From contig JADJDU010000004.1 of NCBI GenBank assembly GCA_016702505.1, forward strand, positions 1 through 64,000: DNA of 64,000 nt, read 5' to 3'. The DNA is from Microthrixaceae bacterium (GTDB taxonomy: Bacteria > Actinomycetota > Acidimicrobiia > Acidimicrobiales > Iamiaceae). The notes below the pieces were generated by a model. The model worked only from the letters and a program-made list of their open reading frames with translations, was not told where the DNA came from and searched no databases. Of this stretch, positions 8,285 to 16,633 are shown one piece after another. The translations under genes and the position numbers were made by a program. Position 1 is the first letter of the stretch. Each line of letters opens with the position of its first letter.

Positions 8285-8523
8285 ACGCAACCGCCCGAGA
8301 GCGGAGGCAGGACCGCGACCTCGTCCTGGTCGGTCACCGGGGCGTCACCGTGGGTTTCAGCGCCGTTGAGCCAGACCTTGGCGGTAGTCATCACCTCGGT
8401 GAACTCGGGGCCATAACGCGCCTCGGCCTCGGCGAGGACGTCGGCCACCGTGGCGCCGGGCAGAACCACTCGGCCGGTGCCGGTGGCGGTGCGGGCGGCG
8501 GCGAACAGCCGGAGGACAGCCAT
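8281..8523 (-). CDS. MoaD/ThiS-family sulfur-carrier protein with GGCV tail
   Basis: 80 residues of beta-grasp ubiquitin-like fold: MAVLRLFAAARTATGTG, VVLPGATVADVLAEAEARYG, VWLNGAE and VTDQDEVAVLPPLSGG. MoaD and ThiS normally end at the Gly-Gly that is adenylated and thiocarboxylated. Here Cys-Val follows it. QbsE of the thioquinolobactin pathway has a GGCF end that a JAMM protease (QbsD) trims, so a comparable maturation is inferred. No JAMM protease or E1-like enzyme is in the window. ATG 8523 was chosen because upstream codons are not family-like. The stop overlaps the next start by GTGA. Confidence 0.8.
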   Translation of the reverse strand: MAVLRLFAAARTATGTGRVVLPGATVADVLAEAEARYGPEFTEVMTTAKVWLNGAETHGDAPVTDQDEVAVLPPLSGGCV

Positions 8524-8612
8524 GGCGAGTCCAACGCTACCGGGACGACCGCTGACACCCCATTTCCGGACGCTTTCGGTCGGTCGCTGCGGGACCGGTA
8601 CCTTGAGCGCCG

Positions 8613-9251
8613 ATGACTCGGATACTGCTAGTGCGCCACGGCGAATCGACATGGAACGCCGATGGCCGCTGGCAAGGTCAGGCCGACCCGCCGTTGAGTG
8701 ATCTGGGCCGCAGTCAGGCGGCCGAGGCCGCCCTCAAGGTCGGCACCGTAGACGCCATCGTGACCTCCGACCTGCAAAGAGCAGCCGAGACCGGGGCCAT
8801 CCTGGCCCGTCTGCTCGGAGTCGACCACGTGGCCACAGAGGCGCGCCTTCGAGAACGCGATGCGGGGCCGCTTTCGGGTCTCACCCGAACCGAGATCCAC
8901 ACCCGGTTCCCCGGTCTCTTGGCCGATGACCCGACCGGGTTCGTCCCCGGACCCGACGGCGGCCCGGCCTGGCCGAACGGCTGGGAGTCCGACGACGACC
9001 TGTGGGAGCGCCTGGAGGTGGCCCTGACCGCCGTGGCTCGCCTGGTGCCCGACGGCGATGTCCTGGCCGTCAGCCATGGCGGTGTGGTCTACGCCCTCGA
9101 ACGTCGGCTGGGAGCAACCGGACGGCCGCGTCTGTCCAACCTCGACGCCGTGCAGTTGGACGTCACCACCGACGGACAGATAATCGTCGGCGATCGGCTG
9201 TCGCTGGTCGACCCCACCCACACGGTCCCGATCGAAGCCGACCGGATCTGA
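8613..9251 (+). CDS. Histidine phosphatase (phosphoglycerate mutase-like)
   Basis: 212 residues. The N-terminal LLVRHGEST motif (residues 5-13) supplies the phospho-accepting His. The second catalytic His is in LAVSHGGVV, and SDLQRAAETGAIL and the E-R-D triad (RLRERDAG) match the family. It is a cytosolic hydrolase of a phosphoester; the substrate is not readable from sequence. In mycobacteria an unrelated gpm sits near mshA and ybjN, and here this gene is divergent from that cluster, but it is of the small cobC/GpmB type rather than glycolytic GpmA. ATG 8613 starts at the conserved N-terminus. Confidence 0.85.
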   Translation: MTRILLVRHGESTWNADGRWQGQADPPLSDLGRSQAAEAALKVGTVDAIVTSDLQRAAETGAILARLLGVDHVATEARLRERDAGPLSGLTRTEIHTRFPGLLADDPTGFVPGPDGGPAWPNGWESDDDLWERLEVALTAVARLVPDGDVLAVSHGGVVYALERRLGATGRPRLSNLDAVQLDVTTDGQIIVGDRLSLVDPTHTVPIEADRI

Positions 9252-9500
9252 GGCTGGCTTCTCGCCGTCGTCGGCCACGGGCATCGACCGGTCCGGACCT
9301 CGCAGTTCACCCCTGGACCGGCGTGGCGGACCCATACTGGTCTGATCGACACGGACCCGACATCCTCCAACGATCAGCCCGAAGCGGTCCCACCCTCGCC
9401 GGACCGGGGCGCCGCTTCGTCGACCGGTGACGGTCCCGGGCTGCTCGGCCCCGACTCGCCCGGGGCCACCGCCCCCACCTATCCGACACTGGCCGCCGGG

Positions 9501-10610
9501 TTGGCAGCCCGAAGAGCCACCTGGCAGGCCTCGGCGGGCATCGGCTCGCGGGACCGGCCGTTGTTGCACCAGCTCGGGCTGGCGTCATGGTCATTGCTCG
9601 GCGTGGTGGCATTGACCACGGTGGTGGTGTTGGCACTGGCCGCCATCAGCTCTGTGGTGCTCCCGCTCCTGTTCGCCGCGGTGCTCGCCGTTCTGTTCCG
9701 TCCGGTGGCCGGACGCATGGAACGACGTGGCATCCCGGCCGCGGCGGCCGCCGGGCTGGTCGTGGCCGGCCTGGTCATCGGCTGTGTGGCCGTGGTCGGT
9801 CTGACGGTGCAGGGCATCGTGGCCCAAAGTGATCGTCTCACCGACGAGATGGAGTCGGCTCTCCTCGAGCTGAACGTCAGCGAGGAGGACATCGCCGAAC
9901 TACGCCAGCAGTTCGAACAGATGGATCCGAGCGTGCGTGCCGGGCTGGCCAAGGTGGCCACCACCGGGGCCCGGGCCGTGGCCGGTTTCGCCGTCGGCGC
10001 CCTTCTGGGCGTGCTGATCATGTACTACTTGATCAAGGACGGGCCCCAGATCCGGCAGTCTCTGGTCGCTCGGGTGCCACCGGCACAGACCAAGGACCTG
10101 GATGCGTTCATAACCGACACCTGTTTCGTGCTCCGTCGCTACTGGCTGGGGCGCAGCATCGTGTCGGCCATCGTGGCCTCGGTGGTGGGTGGGGCGGCGC
10201 TGTTGCTCGGCCTTCCTCTGGTACCCACGCTCATGGTGGTCACCTTCCTCGGCGGCTTCATCCCCTACATGGGGACGGTCCTGGGTGGGGCCTTGGGTGT
10301 GGTGGTCGGGCTGGCCAGCGGCGGTATCGGCGCCGCGGTCACGATGCTGGTGGTGGCCCTGGTGGCCAACCTTGTGATCGAGAACCTGGTCGAGCCCATG
10401 GTGACCGGACGTACCTTGGCGATCCATCCGTTGGCGGTGCTGGTGGTCACCACCCTGGGTGGAATCGTCGGTGGTGTGGTCGGGCTGGTCATGGCCGTCC
10501 CGTTGGCAGTTATCGGGGTCCGAGCCCTTCCGGCTCTGCGCCGCGCCCTCGACGAACCGCCGCAGGATCAGCCCGTCCCAGTGGAAGCAGTGGCAGACAC
10601 GAACCGCTAA
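9501..10610 (+). CDS. AI-2E-family transporter permease
   Basis: About 369 residues with some seven to eight membrane helices. N-terminal helices (SLLGVVALTTVVVLALA; SVVLPLLFAAVLAVLF) are followed by an extracellular helical loop (residues 100-150), then the conserved core YYLIKDGPQIRQSL, GFIPYMGTVLGG and PMVTGRTLAIHPL typical of the family. Members export diverse small molecules or Na+/H+; the substrate here is unknown. The start is unclear: TTG 9501 is the first candidate, but the frame stays open and Pro/Asp-rich upstream without ATG, GTG or TTG, so the N-terminus may be longer. The stop codon is formed by the left end of repeat A2. Confidence 0.8.
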   Translation: MAARRATWQASAGIGSRDRPLLHQLGLASWSLLGVVALTTVVVLALAAISSVVLPLLFAAVLAVLFRPVAGRMERRGIPAAAAAGLVVAGLVIGCVAVVGLTVQGIVAQSDRLTDEMESALLELNVSEEDIAELRQQFEQMDPSVRAGLAKVATTGARAVAGFAVGALLGVLIMYYLIKDGPQIRQSLVARVPPAQTKDLDAFITDTCFVLRRYWLGRSIVSAIVASVVGGAALLLGLPLVPTLMVVTFLGGFIPYMGTVLGGALGVVVGLASGGIGAAVTMLVVALVANLVIENLVEPMVTGRTLAIHPLAVLVVTTLGGIVGGVVGLVMAVPLAVIGVRALPALRRALDEPPQDQPVPVEAVADTNR

Positions 10611-10720
10611 GGGTCCTAGCCCAGAGGTCCAGTCGTCGTCGCTGCGAGGTTGATCAGACCGAGGCGTTGCCTCGGTTTGACCATGCCGGGTCGATGGGTC
10701 GGCTCGACTACTGGCTTGCT
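10607..10720 (+). repeat. Interspersed repeat family A, copy A2
   Basis: It begins CTAAGGGTCCTAGC and contains GGTCCAGTCGTCGTCGCTGCGAGGTTGATCAG in two shorter blocks, the hairpin CCGAGGCGTTGCCTCGG, ATGCCGGG and GGGTCGGCTCG. Its left end supplies the TAA of the permease gene (10608-10610), and its right end holds the TAG of the convergent zinc-finger gene (10708-10710). Confidence 0.7.
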
Positions 10721-11286
10721 CGGTCGTGGCGGCCGCAGGTGCTGCTCACCGGGTCGGCCGCTAGCACGTCGGCATCAATGATTGCATCGCACACCGGGCA
10801 CGTGCCGTAGGTGCCCTGATCCAGTCGGGTCAACGCTGCCGCCACCGCGTCCAGGTCTCGTTCGATCCCATCCAACAGTTCCAGGTCGAAGTCGTCCTGG
10901 TCGGGCCGGGTGCTGCCGGCGCCGTCTACGCCCGGTTCACTGCCGTCACCATCGGGAAGACCGGGCCCGTCTCCGGTGTGGTCGTCATCGTCACCGGCAT
11001 CCAACTCGACGCCCTCGGGAAGAAAAGCCGCCAGGCCGATCTCGACATCTGCTGGCTCGACATCTGCTGGCTCGACCTCTGGCTCGACATCTGCTGGCTC
11101 GACCTCGGTGCCGTCGCGCCCCTCGATGTCGTCCTGCCCACCGGTTTGGAGGCGTTCGTTCGCCTCCGCAGGCGGCGGTGCACTCTCCTCCTCGAGGCCA
11201 GCGGGCGGCCGTCCCGGGCCAGTCATGTCACCGGTGGGGACGGCCGCCTCTGGTGCGGCTTGTGAATCTTCAGGCTGGTCGACCAC
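10708..11286 (-). CDS. DksA/TraR-type zinc-finger protein with acidic repeat region
   Basis: 192 residues. The first 125 are strongly acidic and low complexity, including five to six tandem copies of an E-P-[AE]-D-V-E unit. The C-terminal 60 residues are DksA/TraR-like: ELLDGIERDLDAVAAALTRL, GTYGTCPVCDAIIDADVL and STCGRHD, giving a C-x2-C...C-x2-H zinc site. Such proteins may bind in the RNA polymerase secondary channel, but the coiled-coil tip DxxDxA of true DksA is not evident. The start is GTG 11286. It is convergent with the permease and follows the lipoprotein hydrolase on the same strand by 48 bp. Confidence 0.7.
   Translation of the reverse strand: MVDQPEDSQAAPEAAVPTGDMTGPGRPPAGLEEESAPPPAEANERLQTGGQDDIEGRDGTEVEPADVEPEVEPADVEPADVEIGLAAFLPEGVELDAGDDDDHTGDGPGLPDGDGSEPGVDGAGSTRPDQDDFDLELLDGIERDLDAVAAALTRLDQGTYGTCPVCDAIIDADVLAADPVSSTCGRHDRASQ
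11042..11112 (-). repeat. Tandem 15-18 bp minisatellite inside the zinc-finger gene
   Basis: On the plus strand CATCTGCTGGCTCGA recurs in near-perfect tandem units, with one shorter CCTCTGGCTCGA variant. It encodes the acidic E-P-A-D-V repeats. Unit number could vary by slippage without breaking the frame because units are multiples of three. Confidence 0.75.
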
Positions 11287-11333
11287 GGTCCGGCACCCTA
11301 CCGGCGGTCGGCCCGTTACTCAGTAGCGCTCGC

Positions 11334-12434
11334 TCAGGCGGCGCAGACCGGGTCAGCCGATGCCGGGCGCATCTCGGAGTACAAGAGCAGCTCCCGGGCC
11401 AAGAACGTCGTCCACTGTTCGTCGGTCGCGGCCCGGTGGGCGGCGTACAAGTTGGCGGCGTGCAGCGACTCGTTGCAGTAGGAGGCGAGTTCGGCCACCA
11501 GGCCTTCACCCCGAGCGGTGACGGTGGTCAGCGCCGTGGACGGGTAGGCCGCGGCCGGATCGAAGCGTGAAGCGATCATCGATGTCGGTACGTCACCGAC
11601 CCCGACGGTCGCGGGCGCGGCTCCATCCATGGTCGGGAGGAACCCCGAAGCCCCGATGGCGGCCTGGGGGCGAGAGGTCAACGGGTCCAGCGAATCACCG
11701 GCGAAGTAGGAGACGGTTCCGACCTGGTCCCACTGGTAGGCAGCGGCGTAGGAGATGACCGCTCCAGCCGAGAAGCCACCGATGGCCAGCCGGTTGGGGT
11801 CGACGCCGAGATCGGCGGCGTTGGCCCTCACCCAGCGGATGGCGGCCAAGGCGTCGTACTGGGCGGCATAGATGTTGCGGGCGCATTGGTTACGCCGTTG
11901 GATGTAGGTCGGGTCGGTGGGCGAACCGGTGTAGTCCTGCACCCATTGGCACAGGCTCGGGGGACGGGTTCCGGTGCCGACCAGGGTGGTGTCGGTGCGG
12001 TACTCGACCGAGATGCTCACGTAACCCCGCTTGGCGTACTCCTCGCCCACACCGTTGGCCAGGCCGAACATGGAGTCGATGCCGGCGGCGAAGCCCCCGC
12101 CGTGGAACCACAAGATCACCGGTCGGTTGGTGCGACCGTCCTCGGGGTCGGCCACCCACAGACGAAGCTGCTGGTTGCCGTCAACGAGGGCGGGCCGGGG
12201 GTCTTGCATCTCCATACCGGTACCGGCGTAGAGCGTTCCGCCGTAGTGCTCGTCGATGTTGGGGGCGGCACCCCAGGTGATCGGCGCCGCCTTGGGCGTC
12301 ACCGACGGGGTGATGTCGGCCTGCTGACCGAGGTACAAGCCCGTTGGGCCGGGGTTGGGGGGAAGGCAGGCGGTGGCCACCATCCCGACGGCCGCGACCG
12401 CGGCCAGCTTCGTCAATCGTCCAAGCGCTTTCAT
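11334..12434 (-). CDS. Secreted lipoprotein alpha/beta-hydrolase (carboxylesterase-like)
   Basis: 366 residues from ATG 12434, preceded by GGGAGG at 5 bases. The signal peptide ends in the lipobox ATAC (Cys about 23), so the mature protein is lipid-anchored outside the membrane. Catalytic features of the type B carboxylesterase / hormone-sensitive lipase fold are present: oxyanion motif HGGGFAAG, nucleophile elbow GGFSAGA, and paired Cys (SLCQWV, NQCARN) that may form a disulfide. The catalytic His near the C-terminus is probably in NESLHAANLY. The substrate is presumably an ester and is unknown. Lgt, which would lipidate it, is encoded just upstream. Confidence 0.82.
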   Translation of the reverse strand: MKALGRLTKLAAVAAVGMVATACLPPNPGPTGLYLGQQADITPSVTPKAAPITWGAAPNIDEHYGGTLYAGTGMEMQDPRPALVDGNQQLRLWVADPEDGRTNRPVILWFHGGGFAAGIDSMFGLANGVGEEYAKRGYVSISVEYRTDTTLVGTGTRPPSLCQWVQDYTGSPTDPTYIQRRNQCARNIYAAQYDALAAIRWVRANAADLGVDPNRLAIGGFSAGAVISYAAAYQWDQVGTVSYFAGDSLDPLTSRPQAAIGASGFLPTMDGAAPATVGVGDVPTSMIASRFDPAAAYPSTALTTVTARGEGLVAELASYCNESLHAANLYAAHRAATDEQWTTFLARELLLYSEMRPASADPVCAA

Positions 12435-12527
12435 GTTGCCTCCCTGTTCGTGTCGAAGCCGATGTTCGCGACTCGACCTGAACACAGGTCGTGAACAACC
12501 TGGGAAGTACCTGAGAGCCGGATACGA

Positions 12528-12584
12528 ATGGGTACCCGGGGAGGATCGAGCACGACCCTTGTTCGAGCGCTGGATCGAGATCTA
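12528..12584 (+). repeat. Interspersed repeat family C, copy C2
   Basis: It reads GGGTACCCGGGGAGGATCGA, then GCACGACCCTTG, then GCTGGATCGAGATCTAG. Its final CTA overlaps the stop codon of lgt (12582-12584, minus strand). It aligns with C1 and C3 over about 57 bp. Confidence 0.65.
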
Positions 12585-13685
12585 GTCGCCGCCGCCCCCG
12601 TCACTGCCACCCACATCAGTACCACCGCTGTCAGTACCACCGCTGCCGGTGCTGTGTCCGCCCCCATCGCCGTCGGATCCAGGATCTGAGTCGCCCTGAT
12701 CTGACGTCGGGTCGCCTGCGACCTCACGGTCGTCGTCTCCTGTAGTTTCCCCGGCTTCCTCGGCCGGGCGCCTCGAGTCATCGCTGTCGGCTCCGGTCGA
12801 CTCTGCTGCTGGGCGAGTGCCGCCATCGGCCATGGCCCCGACCGCGTCCCCTGCGGTCGCCGTCAGCGGCTTGCGCCGCCCCCACCAGAAGGCGAACGCC
12901 GCCCCCAAAGCCACCACGATGCTCATCCAGGTGTTGACCCTCATCCCCAAGATCAGCGACGCCGGATCCGAACGCAGTGACTCGACCCAAAGCCGTCCCA
13001 CCGCGTAACCGAAGACGTAGACCAGAAACAGCTCGCCCCGACGCAACACCTTGCGCCGGTCCAACCAGATGATGAACCCGGCCAGCGACAGGTTCCACAG
13101 AGCCTCGTACAGAAAGGTCGGGTGGAAGGTCTCATAGGACTCCAACCCGGCCGGTCGGTGCTCGGGATCGATCTCCAGCCCCCAAGGGAGGTCGGTCGGC
13201 CCGCCGAAAACCTCCTGGTTGAACCAGTTGCCGACGCGGCCGATGGCCTGAGCGACCGGGATGGCGGGAGCGACCACGTCGAGCAGGTCACGGATCGGCC
13301 AGCCGTGGCGCCGCACCACCCACCAGCCCACCAGTACCCCGGCCGCGATCCCACCTGGGATGCCGAGGCCACCCTGGGTGATCTTCAGGGCGTCGACCCA
13401 ATCGTCGCGGTACATCTTCCAGTCGGTGGCCACGTGGTAGAGCCGAGCTCCGATCACGCCCGCCGGAACTGCCCAGATGGCGATGGTGCTGATGTCGTCG
13501 GGATCGCCACCTCTGGCCTGCCAGCGTCGAGACGAGATGGTGACCGCGGCCACCACCCCCAAGGCGATGCACAAGCCGTAGATGTGCAGCGACAGCGGGC
13601 CGATCTCCCACACGTTCACCGACGGGCTGGGAATCGACGCGCTCAGCGCTCCGAGAACGGTCAGATCAGAGTTGGCCACAGCCAC
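12582..13685 (-). CDS. lgt: Prolipoprotein diacylglyceryl transferase
   Basis: Lgt moves diacylglycerol from phosphatidylglycerol to the lipobox Cys of prelipoproteins, in the cytoplasmic membrane. Seven membrane helices occupy residues 25-285. The family signature GRVGNWFNQEVFGGPTDLP and an N-terminal YGLCIALGVV helix are clear, and QGGLGIPGG replaces the more usual HGG motif. Residues beyond about 290 form an Asp/Gly/Ser-rich cytoplasmic tail with repeated GGTDSGG-like units, unusually long for Lgt but common in actinobacteria. The start is GTG 13685. The stop overlaps repeat C2. Confidence 0.93.
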   Translation of the reverse strand: MAVANSDLTVLGALSASIPSPSVNVWEIGPLSLHIYGLCIALGVVAAVTISSRRWQARGGDPDDISTIAIWAVPAGVIGARLYHVATDWKMYRDDWVDALKITQGGLGIPGGIAAGVLVGWWVVRRHGWPIRDLLDVVAPAIPVAQAIGRVGNWFNQEVFGGPTDLPWGLEIDPEHRPAGLESYETFHPTFLYEALWNLSLAGFIIWLDRRKVLRRGELFLVYVFGYAVGRLWVESLRSDPASLILGMRVNTWMSIVVALGAAFAFWWGRRKPLTATAGDAVGAMADGGTRPAAESTGADSDDSRRPAEEAGETTGDDDREVAGDPTSDQGDSDPGSDGDGGGHSTGSGGTDSGGTDVGGSDGGGGD

Positions 13686-13721
13686 CGGGCTAGCACGCCT
13701 AGGACCGCGACATGGTCAGCC

Positions 13722-14297
13722 TCAGGCCCGACGCCCCAGGAACGCCAGCAAGCGAGTCTGGGCATCGGCATCGGCGGAGGGTTCGAGGCCAGGACCGCAA
13801 ACCCCCTCGCTGCGCAGGTCTTCACCCATGCCCTGGGCTGCGGCCATGGCCCACTCGACATCGTCGGCATCGATCACCACCGGGAGGTCGACACCATGGC
13901 CGATGTCCCAGCGGTGCACCACTAGGTCGAAGCTCAACAGCTTGTCGACGACCTGTTCCCACGGCATCGGCTCGGCCAGGCCATCGAACTGTTCGAGGGC
14001 CAATGCCGGATCTTGGAGTTGGGCGTAGATCTGGTCGCTCACGTTGAGCCAGGCTCCGACCGGGTCGCTACCCGGCGACGGGCCCGGTCCGAGCTCTCGT
14101 CCCATGAAACCGGCCACCAAGCTCTGGGTCTCGATGACGTGGCGAAGCACGTCCAGCACCGACCAGTCCTCACAAGGTGATGGGTCATTCCAGCGGTGAA
14201 TGTCGACGTCGGCCACGGTGTCGGCGAACAGGTCTGCCAACCGGTGATATCGCTCGGCGATCGTTTCCGGCCGCGCTTCCAGATCGATTTCGCTCAT
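13722..14297 (-). CDS. TIGR03086-family metal-binding protein (mycothiol-dependent DinB-like)
   Basis: 191 residues of the DinB/maleylpyruvate isomerase N-terminal four-helix fold: RYHRLADLFADTV, WNDPSPCEDWSVLDVLRHVI, LLSFDLVVHRWDIGHG. The three metal ligands of this fold correspond to the His in DVLRHVIE and the HRWDxGH segment. Family members use mycothiol or related thiols as cofactor, which fits mshA in this window. The substrate is unknown. It ends 37 bp upstream of lgt on the same strand and may be co-transcribed. Confidence 0.8.
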   Translation of the reverse strand: MSEIDLEARPETIAERYHRLADLFADTVADVDIHRWNDPSPCEDWSVLDVLRHVIETQSLVAGFMGRELGPGPSPGSDPVGAWLNVSDQIYAQLQDPALALEQFDGLAEPMPWEQVVDKLLSFDLVVHRWDIGHGVDLPVVIDADDVEWAMAAAQGMGEDLRSEGVCGPGLEPSADADAQTRLLAFLGRRA

Positions 14298-14366
14298 GAG
14301 GAGATGTTCGCGCCTGGCGCCGATCCGTGCCCGCGATTGTTGGCCGATCAGCAGAGGAGCCGCGCC

Positions 14367-16462
14367 TCAGTCGAAGAGATGACCGGCCACCTCGGGGCGG
14401 TTGGCGTTGGCCACCAGCACGAAGCGGTGGCGGCGGCCGAAGCGGTGCACCGGCTCGAACCAGCGCACCTTGTACCGATGCCCGCCACCGGCGGTCGTGG
14501 CGTCGCCGACCGGTCCCAGGTGGGTGACGGCCAACGACCAACCCTGGTCGTCCACGCGGCGCCCGTGATCGAGGGCCAACTCCCAGGTCCGACCGTTGTC
14601 GTCGCTGGACTCGACTCGTAGCAACGGCTCGTGCCAGTGCAGATCTCCGGGGGCGACGTCGATCCACGTCTGTTCCCAGAAGCCGTCGGTGGTGGCCGTC
14701 GGGTCGGTGAACCGCGCTCCTCGTTCGAAGCCCCGCACCGGCTCGGCCGACACCGCTGATGAACCCGAACCCGCCAGCGTCGGCTTGGGTAGGAACCTCC
14801 GCACCCCGACGTCCCAGGACCGCTGCGCGCACACATCGGCGAACACCGATCGGTCCACGGTGTCGCGAGCCAGGCGCCCGGCTTGGGCGGCCACGAACTG
14901 CTGGGTGTCAGGGCCGTAGAGGGTGTGGCCGCCTTCGTAGAACTGACGGGTGTACTCCTCGGCGGTGGCCACATAGCCCCAGTAGTCGTTGACCACCGAA
15001 GACACGATCACCTTCGGGAGGTCATGATCGTCGAGGGCTCCGGGCGCATCGACCTCCCCGGCGATGTCGGGCCGACTGGTCGCCAGGGCGTCTCGGACCG
15101 CGGCCGCCACCCGACGACCGGACTCGACGGTGGTCTCGAACGGCAGCCCGACCAGCACCCGGTCCCCCACCCGCACCACCTGGAGCGGCATGACCCGGGG
15201 AAAGCCCCGCTTGGGCAACACCACGGGTTGGAGCCAACGGGAACCGATGACCCACTTCTCGCCTTGGCTGTTGGCCGTACCCCAGCGTTTGGGTGTTCCC
15301 GGCTTGAACGGGGGGATGTGGTTGACGACCGGGGTCAAGTTCTCGGTGGCCCCCGCCACCAGCGCCGCGCCCACCGCTGGCCGGTCGGGCAGTTCGGTCC
15401 CGTCGATCCGACGGTTCTGGGCCACGTCCAGGTCGATCTCACGCAAGCCGACGTCGAGTGGAATCCGATCGGAGAGGGTGTCACCGAGAGTCCGGTACAG
15501 CTCGAAGGCTTCGGCACCGACCCCGGCGCCTATCCGCTTGGCTTCGCGGTGACCAGCCAGGCTCGGACGCAGCGCGGGCGCCACGTCGGCATGGGTGCCC
15601 TCCATGGCCCCCACCACCGGTCGGGTACCGGACGTATCCTCGATCCGGTCCCCCAGTTCGCCCTTGAGGTAGGCCCACAGGTCGGCGTTGTACTCCCGGG
15701 CTTTCATGGAGATGCCGGTGCCGTGGATGGAGAACACCACCGCCGCCGTCAGGGGCTCAGTCCCCGCCCCTACCACGCGGTCCACCTCAGCAGGTGAAGC
15801 TCAGGGTTGACGGCCACCCACTTGCGTTGAGGATCCTGGCGCTTGTCGGTGACGCTGCGGTTCTGGACGTGTGGGTCCAGCGAACGATTGCGGGTCAACC
15901 CCCAGACTTCACAGGTCCCGAAGGCGGCCCGGGCCGGTCCCCGGCGACGATAGGCGTCGATGATCCCTGTCGAGATGCGCTCGACCAGGAACTGGGTCCA
16001 CCCCGGGTCGAAACCGGCCTTGTTCGACGCGTGCTGGTTGTAGAAGTCCGATCCCAGGAACTGGCCCGGTCCGGCGTGGGTGTGGGTGGCACCCATCCAG
16101 ATTCCCGCCAGCGGGATGTCGGTCTCCTCGGCCACCGCTTCGGCCACCAGGTGTTGGAGAATCGGCGACCCTCCCAACAGGTCGAGTTGGACGATGGCCA
16201 GTGACGACCGACCCGAACGCAGGTGGGTGATGGCGGCCCGCAACCGGGTGTGGAACCCGTTACCGGTGTGGGCGTTGGCCGAGTAACCGGCCTTGGGCAT
16301 TCCCGGCGGAGGGGTGATGTCGACGAGGGCGGCGCCGGCCAGCAGCCCCTCTACCTCGGGCAACTCGACGGGAGGGCGGGGCGTGACCGAGAACCTCAGC
16401 CGATCAGAACGCATGAACTTCCGGGTTGTGGCCGGATCACCCGAGAGTGGAGACCTGGTCAT
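14367..16462 (-). pseudogene. Neutral/alkaline ceramidase-like amidase, one frameshift
   Basis: Two frames (15770-16462 and 14367-15785) encode consecutive halves of one neutral ceramidase-type protein, about 695 residues after repair. The N-terminal half has AGAALVDITPPPGMPKAGYS and the zinc-site motif GATHTHAGPGQF. The frame breaks in LHLLR-[V]DRVVG. Adding one G to the GG at 15785-15786 (coding strand) restores family-like sequence through VVFSIHGTGIS and YNADLW. The C-terminal half continues with VGLPFETT and ends in a beta domain. The enzyme hydrolyses N-acyl amide bonds such as in ceramide. No signal peptide is obvious at the predicted start MTRSPLSG. The indel may be a sequencing error. 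Confidence 0.7.
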
Positions 16463-16582
16463 GGCTGATCCTCGGTAGACGGTGAGATGTGGGCCGGAAC
16501 CGCTGACGCGGTCGGCCCGGCAGGCTACCGAACGGCGCGTCTGCCGGGTCGTTCCGCGTCGTAGCGAAGCCGTCGGCCGTGT

Positions 16583-16632
16583 GGCCGGCGACCGAACTCC
16601 GCCGGAAGGCTCTGCCTTTCGGTGGATCCAGG
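16583..16632 (+). repeat. Interspersed repeat family B, copy B1
   Basis: About 50 bp: GGCCGGCGACCGAACTCCG, CCGGAAGGC, TCT, GCCTTTCGG, TGGATCCAGG. The core folds into a 13-bp hairpin with two wobble positions. It begins one base beyond the stop of the livHMF gene (TGA 16634-16636, minus strand), so transcripts would run straight into it. Copies: 35727-35776, 47777-47826, 49678-49728, 61275-61324. Confidence 0.75.
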
Positions 16633-16633
16633 A

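Noticed and set aside
11042..11112. CRISPR-like short repeats
   Set aside because: Units are contiguous, without spacers, and encode in-frame acidic peptide repeats.
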